In this document: one piece after another, positions 29,201 through 44,200 of the stretch
Layout of the letters: each line of letters starts with the position of its first letter
How positions within the stretch are numbered: the first letter of the stretch is position 1
Assembly (NCBI GenBank): GCA_030407085.1
Contig: CM059582.1
Coordinates: forward strand, 2,480,001 to 2,544,000
Length of the DNA: 64,000 bases
Source: Trichopria drosophilae
Taxonomy: Eukaryota > Arthropoda > Insecta > Hymenoptera > Diapriidae
Direction of reading: 5' to 3'
The notes under the pieces: model-generated
Databases searched by the model: none
What the model was told of the DNA's origin: nothing
What the model saw: only the letters and a program-made list of their open reading frames with translations
Made by a program: the position numbers and the translations under genes

Positions 29201-32200
29201 GTCATTTCAAACTGCAATTTTAGAAAAAAGTGACGAGTAGCGCACGTCGGTTTCATAAATTCTGCAGATTCTAAGAGAAAAAGCATGTTACATAAAATAT
29301 ATCATCATTGATGTATGTAAATATACTTTTTGCAATTTACTTTTATTATTTTGCAGAATTAAAAAGTGATGGATGTTACAGTGACATATTTACATAATTC
29401 TTCTTGTTCAATGAAAAACTTTTAATAAGAATACCATTTTGTAATCAAACTTTGTGATTAGTATTAATTTATTTATGGTATTCAATTTAAATACTAATCA
29501 TTTTAAATTATGTTACTTTCGAATTTATGAAACCTATTTTTATCGACTTCTTTGCTAAGTTTATATCTCACATAGTAAATACCATAATAATATAAAGTAC
29601 ATTAATATAGTCATTTTTATGTGGTGCTATTTTTGCGAATTTATAATTGTTATTATTATTATTACCACGACATTATTGATAAGATGAGATGTACAAAACT
29701 ACTCTATCGTGTCAAAGGGTGAGCCACACCTAATGCTGCATTGCAGACAGACCCGTACGATGTAAAAATATAAATAATAAAAAAGTATATGTGAATGTGA
29801 AAACATATGAGGTGTTAATTACACTACACTAAGACCAACTATAAAATAAATATAACCAAGCTACAAAATTATTTGATGGAAACTGACTACATGGATACTA
29901 ATTGTATGTACTATTAATCCGATAGTAGTCCCCAACTTTAGCAATTATGCGAGTTATAAACTAATTTCCTGAAATTGAATGGAAGCAAATTAAATATTTT
30001 CTCAGCGATATAGGAGGAGAATGCCCTACACTATTTAGAAGTAGAGTGACGTGGGTGACTTATGGCCAAAGATATTGCGCTTCATATTGCCACTCCTTAA
30101 CATGCGTAAGCTATTATATAAATATTCAGGCTCATTTGCTCTAATAAGATTAGACACAAAAGTTAAGATTTTTACTTCCATTCTATCCTATATTTTTAAC
30201 CATCCAGATCTTGCATAAGCTTGGGAAATATGATAATTTTTCTTATACCATAAGCATATCTGAGACAAAATTCTGCTTTGTGACATCACTCACTTCATGT
30301 CTCAAAGGGTGAAAACTCTTAGACGCGCAAAGCGAATTCTAATCTTTTTATTGCTACCAATTGGTAGGTCTAAATTTATGGTTTCATGTGCAATTGGTAT
30401 ACTATTTCCTTTGTTCAAGATCGCCATGAGCGATCTATCTTCGCACGCATTGTTTGGATGCCAATTAATAAAACTTAAGATTTTAGGTTGTACTTAAATT
30501 TGTTTAGGTTAGACAACGATTGCACTTAATTGCTATATAAAATTAAAACAAAGGTAACCAGAAGAAATTCATAATTTTATATCTTCTGTGTATCTGAAGC
30601 CACCTACATCATGCTGATCAGATTCGTAATTCTGGCTTAATTGCCACAAAATAACCAAATCGGACGAAAATTATTTGCACAATTCCTGCAATACTGAATA
30701 TGTAGCACAATACAGAAGAACTTAGATACCTTAAAATACTTATTAACCGTACGATATTAGTAAAAGTTAAAAGTTGAAGGTGAATTTGATTATACTTTAA
30801 TTCAAAATGCATCTACCATCACTAAATAGAGAATTCAAGTTAAACTTAAGCTAGTTGAACTTCAGGAAATGGATCAACGAGCATTGGACCCTATAGGCCT
30901 AGTGTATTACTGATGCAGTTGCAATATTATTATTTATATTTTTATTTAGGCGTCTTTACACCATTTATAATCATATTCTTTAAAGGATGTTCGAATTGTT
31001 ATTATTACTATCAGTATCGAAAAGTTGTTTCTAGTTATGAAAACAAGCTTTTTTTTAGAATGTGATCTTCTGCGATTCGTATTTTTAGCCTCATTGTTTA
31101 TAAATTGTTTAAACAGTGATTATTGACTTTTATAAATATATTTTGAACTTGTTTGTGAAGTCATATAGTACGCGAAGGATTAGTCAACATTGCAGATCTA
31201 TATCAGCGATGCAGATATCATATCATACAGATTACTAATATACAGATTGTACTACCGTATTTCCCAATCAACGGAGGGAAATCCGATGCACTGTTGTTGC
31301 CAATAATGTGCCGACGGCTTTTTCTGACATTTACAACACTGCTTGATAGACTGCTCAAACTTGGATTGGTTACAAACTACTAGAAAATTCTATTTCTATC
31401 TTTGTTGTTCAAAATAATTACTAATAAAGGCTATCAGGCGGTAACGCACTGAACTACGAAGTCGAAGGTCGTGAGTTCGATCCCCGTTGGGTGAACAATT
31501 TTTCGATTTCATTTTTAAGCAGCAGCTCGCTGTTACAACTGTTGGTATGACGCTCTGCGTTGTTTGTTTACGTTTCGAAAATATTGTTTTTCGGTGGATA
31601 TTGACTCATGACCGATGCTGTACTTGGTGTAGGTTCCTGGAATTCCTACATTTCCTCAAAACGGCGATTCCGCCCGTTAAATAAAAATAAATAAAATAAA
31701 GTCTAAATAGAATATTGTTGTCAATTATCAGGCGTTGTTTAATTATTATTTATATATGTAGTTGAGAATGATAATTGAGTCCACTTTCAATGCATTACCT
31801 AACCTAACTTAACTATATTCGGAAAGTTAAATTTGGCGATCATGTATGCACTCTGAATCTTTCTTTTTTTACAAACTTTATAAATTTAAACAAATATGTA
31901 CTTGAATATATGGCAACTAACTTCTAACTAGAATTGAGAAAATATTTTATTAATTCGAGAATATCTTTACAGAATAAAATCAAGAGTTGATTTTACGGAA
32001 AAACTTCATTAAAACTGCCTGAAAATGTTAAGTAACCTTTATTAAATGGCGTTTACGTAATATTGGCTTCATTCACTTCAAATCTATTATACATATATAT
32101 TTTAGTTAAGTATTTAATTTGCTCATATTCATAATATTCATAATAGTGCATTTATTGAAATAAATATAGACTTGAATAAGGAAGTTGCTTTTGGTATACC

Positions 32201-35200
32201 AAAAAATGCTTTAAAAAAACACCATTAATCGTACTTATTACTTGGGTCGGAAACTTTTCTATCACTATAATAAATGTAGATTAGTCAATGTAAAAACTCG
32301 AACAGAAAGTAAATAAGTAAGCATTGAAGTACAGAATGAATGAAATTTAAAAAAGGTTTCCAATTCCTAAACATTATATTCCAATTTTTAACCATTTTGT
32401 GAAGAAGTTACCGGAAGTACACACTAACATTATATCAAAATTTTGCACGGTTATATCCACACATCATGGAAACATGTGAAAATAATTACGAATTGCTGTT
32501 ATAAGAGAATATTCCCAAACGTGATTTCTATAAAAGAATTTCATGTACAGTTTATCTCTTGAGTAAATAGATGTTTCAATCATTTATTTTCTATTGATTC
32601 AAATTGTCAATGTATTTATCCGTTAGATCATGTTCGTCTCCTATTGGTTTAATGTAAATAGGCCAAATATATGTTATGAATACTTCAAAATCTTAATTTT
32701 TCTAACCATTTACCTCATTAAAGCATAAAATGTTTGCCTTTCTTGATGTACACAATAATTTTTCGATATGTAGGGCGCAAAATACGATTTTACTCATAAA
32801 TGGGTGAAGTAACAAAAATAGAAATGAATGTTGTAAATATATTAATCAATCTTCAACGACCAAAGCTCTTTATGGCATTTTGCCACTACACTGACAAAAC
32901 ATGTCATTTTTCGCCCTAGGTAAGAATAATACGGAATTATGAATCATGATGTAACATAATCTTATTTATTAGAAATATGCTTATATGATATGGTAAAAAT
33001 CTATAGTTGATTTTAATAACGATCAATAGATAAGGAAAATGTGGTTAGCAATACATAGGGGCCAAATAACGGATCCGGTATAGAACAATTAGAATTACCC
33101 TTTCAGAGCTTAAATTTCGAAAAATAGATTCACTCATTTTTCATTTACAGTTTTCAGCATTAATTGCTATCTTATCGTAAACCACTTTATAAACCTCTTA
33201 AGAAGGTTTTAAATATTATCAATTGATAAGGTAGTCATCTACATGCAAAAATATAAATTAAAAGTTACTGAAATGGTTGTGTAACGGCTTTTCCAATGAC
33301 TATAAAGGATCTTCTCAAAAATAGCAAACAAGATTATTGAAATTTGACCGAGAATTTTTGGAAATCGATGATTTTTTATTATTTCCAAAAAGTCTCAATC
33401 AATTCTTGACGAATTTCCCTGATATTTTGCAGGACGTCATTTATAATTATTAGAATTGCAGAGCCCGTATTTTCAACATATATTACTATCTAATTGATTT
33501 ACGCCTTACGGTGGTTAGGTTAGCTCTTATATAATCACGTTTAATATTAATTCGCTTAACTAATTCAATAAAATTGTCTAATTTCAGGTTTGGACTCAGC
33601 GTCTTGTAGCCAATGCATAGCGTTATTACAACGACTGGCTAGAATTGAAAGACGAACCGTTGTGTGTACGATTCATCAACCCAGTGCACTCCAGTTCGAA
33701 ATGTTCGATTCACTGTATGCAGTCGCAGAAGGCAATTGTATTTACAGGGGTCCCGTTATGAATCTGGTATCGCATTTATCCTCAGCTGGTGTCAATTGTC
33801 CAGCTTATCACAATCCTGCTGACTTTTGTAAGTTGATATTATTCGATACCATTTATGTAACTAGTGCAGAAAATTTACAGTCCCTCTTCGGAGGGAGTAC
33901 ATATAAATGGATGTCATAAAGTTATCATGAAAGAAGCGTAAAAAATACTGACAAAATTTTGTTATATTCCTTTCTTGATGCGGCAATTATGGCGACATGA
34001 ATGTGGTAATTCGGAGATGGCAGTAGTTTTTGAGAGTTTTTCAACATTATACTTTTATCATTTCCAAGGCGTCATCTGCTGAGATGTCCTTTTATTCTCA
34101 TAAAAAAATGTTTTGAGACGTTTATTTCGAAGCTGGTATTCTAAAGAAAATTATCCTTTGAAATAATACTTTTAAAATATCCTACCCCCAAAATCAATAC
34201 ATCGCAATAACAAATGTCATGACTGTATGGAAATTTGCCAAACTAGGAAGGCTTGGATTCTTTTTGGCAATCGTTGCTTTTACGTACATCGGATTTCGTT
34301 ATGCATAACTATACTTCGGAATAGGATGCTAGTAATTATTACTTATACTGTTTGCGCGAAAATGGATTTTCGGGGTTGCTAAATACGCATCAGATTTTCG
34401 AAACTCATTATTATTATTGTAATCTTTTGGTTTCTTTTATGTCGGCTCTATGTATTACAAGAATATTGTATAAGTAATTTATATTTTTCGGTAGTATAGC
34501 CGTAAAATCCGATTTTACGGCCTGCTTTTAGTCCGTACAATGGAATTTTACGGATTGCATGTTCGCTGGTCCTTTTCCCTGGTATCGCATTCGAGTCGTA
34601 AAATTTGGTTTTACGGCCTTGTATCAAAAAATACTAATTTGATTAAGAGATATGTAATCCCGTATCATTGTTAACAAACTCAAATAAAATGTAATGATGA
34701 ATGCAATATGGGGATGCATTTTTAAAAATACGTTTGAGTGAAGCATAAAATTCAGGGATTTTGAATCGTTATTTTACGTCATTATTGACTTTGAAAGTTG
34801 AAAATGTTATCAGATTCATCTTTAAAGACTCCAATGACATTATACCACATATATTGTCGCATTATATTTTCATCCAATTCGTTTTCGATGCGGGTATAAA
34901 CGAGTCATTTTGGATTTAGACATAAAAATCTAAATGTAAATAAAATTTTAAATATAAAAGTCTGATAACAAATTCATAATCGGAAAGAGCCCAGAAACAC
35001 TGAGTAACAAATTGAAATCGGCGTGCACATACAGAAATATTTAAAAAATTTAAGTTAACAAAGGATTTTTATTTGGCAAAAATTTACTGGAATATCCTAA
35101 AAAATCCATGCACAAACACATTTCACTTATAGTATTATAAGGTCAAATAATTTATTTTTTTTGCATTCAGATAAAAAAATACTTTAGCGAAGTTATTTAA

Positions 35201-38200
35201 TTCCGAAATCTACTTTTTTTTAAAGATGAAACATATTGTTGCCTACCTTTAGAACTAATAATATATGTTAATTGCATATTAACATTAGTTTATTATTTTT
35301 AAGTTCCGAAAATCAAAACCCCGAAAGGCTAAAATTTCGATATTGCGTGAGTCCAAGGTAATTTAATTGGCTTTCTTTTTGCCAAATTTTCAAAGACAAA
35401 GTGAAGAAAATCACGCTGGAGCCATGCTATATCAAACTTTTGACCTTTCGGGGGATATATTGATTTTCGAAACTTTGTTCCCCTGCCTTTTTTGAAATCA
35501 AGTTTACAAAAAGTTGCCCGCAGTTTTGGATTTTTGAAAAATTAATATCGGATTCGCAATCAACGACTCGAAGTAAAAAGTATCAAGTAAATTGTAAGTA
35601 GAACATATTTTTTAAAAAAGTAACCTTCCTGTCAAGGAATTAATCACCCTATTGTACGTATTTATTTTGCATTAGATTTTAATATTTTAGAAGTGAAATT
35701 ATTACTAATTTAAAAAATTTTACAACCAAAATCCTCACTTCATTTTTTGCGTACCATCTTGACACTCGGTATAGATACTCAAATTTATAAGACAACGATT
35801 ATATCATGTTGGTAAAGACCAGTTCTCGTTCGATCACTGAAGTTAAGCAACATTGAGCGTGGTTAGTACTTGGATGGGTGACCGCTTGGGAACCCCACGT
35901 GTTGTTGTCTTTTTTTTATTTTTAATACTTTTTTATTTTTATAGTACAACAGTAATTAAGTTTTATTTTATATTATTGCTAAACTGCAATAATGTACAAT
36001 TATTTACGAATCGAGTAATTTTTTAATATTACCTTCGTCGGAATATTTTCTAAGAAATTCTTATGAATATAATTTTAATTGAAAGTCTTATACAGAAGAT
36101 AACATTTTTTTTTTAAATTTAATGATAATAATTAATAGTAATAAATATTCTGTTATATGTAATAAAAATAATTCAATGGGACAGGGATTTAGGATAAGCT
36201 AAACGATGATAGAAGTAGAGTAGTTTAACTTCATAAAGATAACGTCATAAAGACGTTAATAAATTTTTACAATTTATTCGAAATTTTGAAATAAATTTAT
36301 AAATGTTTTACAATTGGTTTGCAGTGTTAGAAGTGGCGATTGGTGAATATGGAATTACTGTGTCCCAACTAATGGTAGCCATAGAAAGGAGGTGCGAGTC
36401 AGAGAAAACAATGTTACCTGTGATAACCTCAAATTTAGATAGTAAGTACACATTGCTTTAACTATTTGTTAATCTTAATACATAAGGTGAAAAACGCTTT
36501 TTAATAATTATCTTAAAATATTCAGTTTTGAAGGCTGGGAAGCATTTTTCCGAATAGTCATTATTAAATAAAACTAAATCGAAATTAGCTTAAAACTACT
36601 GATTTAAGTTAAAAAGTTAGTTACTGTCGATTAGTCATCTTTTTACTAGAAAACCATTACTAATTCATTAATAAAATTCTCCTAAACAAAAAGTAGAAAT
36701 TGAATATTTTCGTTTAGTAGTTTTAGAATTAGTATTGCATTAGTAGTTTTGAATTATTTATTAGTGAAAATGATTACTTTTTGAATTAGTGTTTACTTTG
36801 CTTATTGATTTGTTCAGGAAGTTGTTGATTATCTTAATAAAAAATATAATTTTATTAGATTCTGTGATTCAGTTTACTACATAAAATATGTTATATATTT
36901 TCATAATATTATAATATTATTTATATTACATATATAATTTTATAATATCGGCAATAAATTATCCAGTTTTATGCATTTTTCATTAATTATGCATTCATAC
37001 TCGCTGTTTTGGACAACTGTCTTAGATGCTGAACAATAATGCTGTCGTCCAAAAACGCTGCCACAAATTTCGAGTTTTATTTGTGTTGAACAACAATTAA
37101 CAAAATTTAAAATAAACCACTTTCCGAGTCAAATAAATTGCTCTCTCAGAGGCAGGTATAAAAATTTACCTATGATAAATATGAAAACATTCATAAACAA
37201 TTGTTTACAAAGGAACAGGATTCTTTTCTTATAAATGTTTTTTTACACAATATTTTTATGTCAAATAAGAGTAAATTATATTAAAGATAAATATAACGTG
37301 ACTTACAATTCTGTTACACGTATTCGTCATACCGCATAGGGAATTTCAAGATGACGGCTACAAAATAGCGACTCAATTTGTACTTTTCAAATCTTATGCA
37401 AAGTACGAAATCTTCATAAATGTTTTTCACTTTTCTAAAAATTACTTTCACAATGTACTTAGGGAAACGAAATCCTGTTACTATATAGAAACTTATTATA
37501 AAGTTTAATCCATTTTTTCATTTATGGAGCCCCCATCTTCAATTTTCTTGTTTGTCTTAAATAAGCTAGATTTAAAGATATGATATTTTCAGGTTTTAAA
37601 TTTTAACCCAATCTCTTTTATTCAGCAAGAAAATATCCATTAAAAAATCTTTCTTGCAAAAAATTGTGTTCTTCTTCATTAATAAAGAGAACTTCGAAGA
37701 GCAATTCATTTTACGTAGAAAATGATTTATTTACAAATTCTTAAATATTTATTCATCAATGTCAATAACTATATTTGAAATTTGGATGAAATACGTTTTC
37801 TTGTTGCGGGTTGAAAAGTGTATAGAGTTTTGTAATCAATTTTTCAAGTCATTTTTCTGTAAATTGTTACTAATAATATAATAGCGTCAAATGTATTTTT
37901 TACGACAATTTTCAAATTCAATAAGACAAAATATTATTATGTTAATGGTTTGGAAAAATATGAATTCTGATTACCGAATGAAACAACTTTTATTGTTTTA
38001 ATTTGTCATAAAAATACAGTCGTGTGTAATATTATTTTTGTAACTTCAACTTGCTCTAATAAATAATGATCGATTATCATCAAATTCAGTATAATTTTAT
38101 CAAATTTGAACAAACTTAGATAATTTTCTCCGATAAATAAATTCTAAACCGCGGTGAAATACAAACGTTCTAAAAGGTATTACCTACAGTATCTTCATAC

Positions 38201-41200
38201 TTTGAAGACCTAAAGCTTATAACATTGACTATGGAAATAAATCTTGATTTGTAAAATTTTATTTCTCTAGTTTAGAAAATGTATATATAATTTTTATTCT
38301 GATGTTTTAGAAGTAGCGATGATCACACAGGCATCCAAAATTTAACTAGTCATCAGAATCGAGAAGCAGGCAATACTTTTCCGATGGTTTTTACTAAATT
38401 TTTGTCAATGACATTCATGAATAGCAATGCAAAAAACATCTTTCTATTTTAGGTCATATGATACTTATCAGGAGATAATTTTAGCTTTGAAAAAATCGCC
38501 ACGGTTTCGAAAGTACTACTTTTATCTAAATTCAAGTTAAAACTTAAAGCATCAAAAAAATGGCGAGAAAATTTAAAAACTCTGTCAGGGTTTAAATCGA
38601 CAGTTATAAATTATCAGAGAATTGACTTTTTTTTGCTTGCCGAGCACTAACTGAAATTCGTCCGCCATATTTAATCTACCATTTAAATTTTCTAAACTTA
38701 AAAAATTTCGTGAGACTTGTGTTTAGTGAGTTCGGTGTAGGTCGAAAAACCGATAAATCAAAAAGCCGAAAGTCAAAAAGACGAGACATAAAAAAATAGA
38801 CCCATCGACAAGCGGACAGTTATTTTTTGAAGTGTAGGTTTTTTGACTGACGGCTTTTCCATTGTCGGTTTTTCGTCCTGTCGGCTTTTGATTTGACGGG
38901 TTTTCGACCCGCACCCAGTGATTCTAAAATCCTAATATAGTACAAATTTGCAATCCAGTGCAGTATTTTTTTTAAATTCTTCTGCATATTGGATCCGCCT
39001 TTTTGAAGGTTTGAAATCACACTTTATTTTCGAATTCGTCGTCCCCTCAAACTACAAAAACCATTGTCCTTATGAGTATACAGTGCTTAGTTTTGCGTAC
39101 TTGTGGCGACTTCTTTAAATATAAAATTATATCCTGATATTATATATGATGTTAAATATTACACTTGAAAGTGTGACGTTTTTCGCGATTCTTTTAAAGT
39201 GAGATTGGGAAGCAGGACGCCAAAGCCTTAGGGACAGTATTGTTTGGTTTTGAAGAATACAATTTGTCGGCCTGTGGTATATTCGTGTGATAGGAACTAC
39301 TTTTTGCTCAAAACATTCCAAAATGTGAACACATCAATCATCCTAAATATTAATCTAACCGTACCCTTAAAAATAAATTAATGTATATACATAATTATGT
39401 TGTTAAATATTGGAAGCAATTATGTGTATTACTTAATCAGGTGGTTTTAAATCTATTGTTAAAAGTTAAATCTGGCTTTTCAAAAATGAATGCATACATA
39501 CGCTATAATTTATATAAAGTTGAGAATGTATGAATATTTATAGGAGGATAATGAATTAAAATAAAATCTTATGAATTTCGTTAAATTCAGTTATTTATGT
39601 TTTTACAGGTAATGGAGGTGAACTTTCGGCGCCACCGGCGAGTTTCTTAGCCCAATGCTATCTCCTTTACAAAAGGCAACTCATGTGTCTGAAACGAGAC
39701 TACACTCTTTTGGTCGTGAGATTGCTTTGCCATTTACTTATTGGAATAATTTTCGGTTATCTCTACATGGGAAGTGGTTACCGTGCGAACGGTGTTTTAG
39801 CGAATTACGTTTATTTATATGGATCTCTTCTACTGATCGTTTATACAGGAAAAATGGCGGTTACACTTGCATGTAAGTTTTATTTCATTTAATACGTCTT
39901 TTCTCTCTGATTTCATGTAAGAGAAACAAAGTCGCTGACTTTTCGACAGTTGGTTACTGGGGCTATTTACTTTGGTTTTGTATAATTATATGTAAAATTA
40001 TATCCAATATAATAACGCAGTCCGTTTAAAATGAGGGGTAAATAAAATTATCTCTTAATTTAGGTTTGCAAATTAATAAACCATATGATTGGTATGGTGG
40101 ACTGGTCGTGACGAAAATATCGATGGTATACCATTTCTTCAATTCAGTCTATCCAGATATTCATTACACCAAATTCAATAATCGAATTTTCCTCAGCAAT
40201 TCATAAATAAAGCATTTACAGATGAAAATCATATATACCTCAACTCTGTTTTGCAATATATATATATATCAAAACAGCATTAAAACAAGAATTTCGAAGT
40301 CCAATAAATCATTATTGGAAAAACAAAATAACTAAGATTCTAAGAAACGTGTTTGTATACCAAATTAAAAAATTCCTCAAGAAATAGTGTAACTTTTCAA
40401 TTAAAAAAATCAGCTGGCATAAATTCACTATGAACGTCTAATGAGGAGGAGGGAAACTTCATTATTGAGAACCCAATAGACAAATTAAATATAATAGGCG
40501 CCTATTTTGAAAATTCTCATGAACAAAACGAAATCTTCGGAAAAAAAGATTGACTGAAATTATCATAAAAAATACAAATGTCCTCAAAACAAAAATTAAA
40601 AATGACAATATTAAAAAGAACACTGTAACTACTTTTAGTAAATGAAATTTGACGCAACACCTCTTAAGCAGACGACCAAACAGAATATTTTACAAAGTAT
40701 GGAGCAATAACAAAAATTTTTCACAAACTTAATAAGACAAACTCTTCTGGCTTGGATAGTATTCTGAATTTAGTATTAAAAAATATTCCTCAAAAATCAG
40801 ATGGCTATACACATTATTTTCAATAATATTTTGAACAACACGTATTTTCCAAATCAATCGAAAAAGATAAAAATTATTGCACTACCTTTAATTCCTTAAT
40901 AAAAATAGTTTGGAATAAGGTTACATACAAATCATTGCTGACAATGGACACGATCAAAACTCGTAATCAAGACTTTAAAATATCAAATGTTCTTCACCAA
41001 GGAACAGTGAATTCACCAATTTTTTTCAACATTTTTAACAGTGACGTATTCAAATGTTGACTAAAATATAGATTCTAATAAACACGATTTAGCATTCGCT
41101 CATGATTTAATAGTTTACATTTCTGGCGCAAAATCAAATGTAATTCAAACGCAATTCAAAAAGACCTTCAAAATATGTTTCATAAAATTAGCCCTAATAA

Positions 41201-44200
41201 ATGCGAAACAATATTGTTTAGAGAAATCAGCGCGAGGTAAATATGAATGAAAACGCTGCACAAACTTTCGTATCCAAGAAAAAGAAATACCAGTCAATCA
41301 ATACCTCACAAAAAAGTTGTCAAATATATAGGGATTTACGTTGATGAAAGACTATACTTTCAGAAGCACTTAGAAACTGAAATAACTAAATCTAAAATTG
41401 CATTATGGAAATAGAAGAGACTCTTTTAATCAACAAATTTATTAATTTCTATCAAGCCTTATAGATAAACCTATAATATGATAATTGATATCCCATTTAA
41501 TACAATATGTCGGCTTCATTGACGGGAAAAAGAAGAACATTTGAAAGAAAATGCATCAGAACTTATTTAGGTATTAAACGGTCACAAAATTCGTAATGCA
41601 GAGAACGTACATAAGCAATAAGAATTTATATAAGATTGCGAATATCAATCGATATTTAGAGTCTTATACCCGAACATATTGTACCATAAACATTCATTAG
41701 CTACCTGTTAAATACCACCAGAAGTATTCTTGTACTTATATGAACTCAATTTTCTTCAAGATAAAAATAATATACTCATCATCTACTATGTGAACCGTAA
41801 AATGAAAAGAAAAGTATTACATATGACATCAACCTAATCGGATTAATATGTAATCAATGATGACCAGTTGACATATCAACGTGATATCAAAAATAGTTCT
41901 AGAAAAAAACCAAGAAAGTCTGGTAGATTCTTAATGATACAATAATTATTGTTATAAAACCATTGTTACATTTAAGGTTTAAACTCTGGGTTGTACATAT
42001 GTAAATAATCCTTTCTATCCTATCATATCTCCCCTTCACTCAAACTCACTCTTCATTCCAGAAAAAAGTGAATCACTTTGAGATTTTGCAACTCATTTTT
42101 CTGGATACTAATACCTATTTATTTGTGAAAATGGGATAAAGCATAGAAGTAATGAGGACAACCTTCTTTTATATGGGTTTATGATGTCAACAAATTTCGT
42201 TGCTAAAGGTTCCAATAAGACAAAAACAGTTGGCAAACATGAGAACTGCACAGATTATTAAACAACACCTCACGAAATAGTAGAAATAATTACAAAAATT
42301 ATCTCACATAAGGCAACGGGAATAGATCAAATACAAAACGACGTACTAAAACATACAAATAAAAAAACAATAATATAAATATTAATTTGAACAACAATAA
42401 AGTGCACATGTGAGATTTGTATTGCTCTTTAAATAACCGATTAAATATCAAAAACCGTTCCAAGTGTTCTTAATTTCGGGTTAAGTTGTTTGGGCTGAAA
42501 AGTTCTTCTACCACTAGCATAGGAGAGAGTTGTGTCTGTCAACTGTCAAAGGAAATTGAAATTTAAAATATCTGCAACGTTTGAGGTTAGAATGACCTCT
42601 TGTGCAAAATGTGGTGTGCTGGAGGATGCTAAGACCAATCTTTGGATTTGTGATTTATGTCAAAACCCGCTTTGCACTGAATGCTGCAGTGTTAGTGCGA
42701 CAGAAATAAAGTGTCTAGAGTTAAAAAAAGCTCGAATACTTCAGTACTACTGCGAAGAGTGTAAGATGTCGATACAGGAACTCCCAGGGCTAAATTTAAA
42801 AGTGAGAAAATTAGAAAGTGAAATTAACGATATTAAAAGTGGCAAATCCGCACGAACGAGTACATCGGAGGCTGATTCTGTGAACTTTAAATTGATTATG
42901 GATACCTTACAGATATTAAAAACAGAAATAGTTTCAAATACTAAGAAACTCGATGAATTGGCTGAACTAAAGCAAGAAACAGAAAATATTAAAACACAAA
43001 TTAAGGAACTACCTACAAAAAGTGATTATGTTAATCTTTAGGATTCTCTTGATCACCTGTATGAGAGAGTGGATGACGGTGCTGGGAATACTATTACCGA
43101 GGATGAGTTGTTCATAGAACACTCTGATCGTCATGAAAGGAAATCTAATATTATTATGTTTGGTGTCGAAGAGGCAGAAGCAGTTACCGGAATGAGAAGA
43201 AAAGAAGAGGACATAGACAATATAACAAGAATTCTGCAACCACTGGATGTCACATTCGAAATTACCTCTGCGTGGAGAATTGGAAAAAAAATGCCAAATA
43301 AGGATAGGCCACTGAAAATTACTTTCAGTAAATCTGAAACGGTCAAACAACTTTTTCAGAAAGGGAAAATGTTGCCAGTTAATATTAAGCTCAGGAATGA
43401 TATGACCCCAAAAGAAAGAAGCTATCTCGATAAACAAAGAATGGAGTTGAAAAAGAGGCAAGAAGCATGGGAAACTGATCTGACAATAAAATTTATTCGT
43501 AACCATTCAACTATCGTCAGAAACGTAGCGAGAACAAGTGTACGAACGTTACGTATTAACGCGTGAACTTTGTATGACATTTCAGGAACTGCAAAAAACG
43601 ATTAGCGGATAAATTGTTACAAGTTGACATTTTTTACACGAACTTGTCTTCAATTGTAGCAAAGTTCGATGAATTTTTATATACAGTCAATATTTATAAA
43701 CCGAGCTTAGTGGCACTGACAGAAACGTGGTTACATGAGAATATTATGGATTCCATGATATCAATTCCTGGTTACAGCCTTTTCCGACATGACAGATTAA
43801 ATCGAAGAGGTGGTGGTGTTGCAATATACGTAGCGGAAAGTCTATCTGGACATCGAATAGGAGCTAAACGATTGAATCTTGTAGAAGAGTCGGCGCAGTT
43901 ATGGTTAAAACTAGTCATTGACGAGTATTCATTTATTATTGGTGTAGTTTATAGGCCACCAAACGGATCAGTTGAAGATAATCTAGTCATTATAGACACT
44001 CTTAAGCGAGTAGCTGATATGGGTACCGTGATAATATTAAGCGACTTTAATTACCCTGGAATTGATTGGTCGGCATTCAAAGTGTCGCCCACTATACAAG
44101 AACAGGATTTTTTAAACTTTTATGTAAATAGTGGTTATGTATGTCCCTATATTTCCAGGAAATAATCGAGCTATAAGTATTTAACTGGATATTACCATGT

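Larger units (their letters stand above)
11251..33587. other. Intron 2 of the ABCG gene (22.3 kb)
   Basis: It lies between the donor at 11251 and the acceptor ending at 33587. It is overwhelmingly AT-rich, with only short chance ORFs. Supported content is listed separately: hammerhead-like trace (13536), purine-rich tract (16070), TTAA-CCCTT end (24572), AT-rich repeat copies (22975, 27425), GC-richer island (25788) and two SINE copies (28893, 31427). Nothing else was recognised. Confidence 0.8.

Noticed and set aside
31431..31500. A functional tRNA gene
   Set aside because: A and B boxes are recognisable, but no acceptor stem closes and the sequence continues as a SINE body with an A-rich tail.
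39127..39321. Minus-strand ORF with an [10 protein letters not shown] segment, a possible mariner-type tail
   Set aside because: The resemblance to the WPAQSPDLNP motif is too weak, and no other transposase piece or terminal repeat is near.
39655..39876. 73-codon ORF overlapping exon 5 in another frame
   Set aside because: The frame starting at 39611 matches the ABCG membrane domain and splices in phase on both sides.
43009..43506. 165-codon minus-strand ORF
   Set aside because: Antisense shadow of the CR1-like ORF1, which has the clear motifs on the plus strand.
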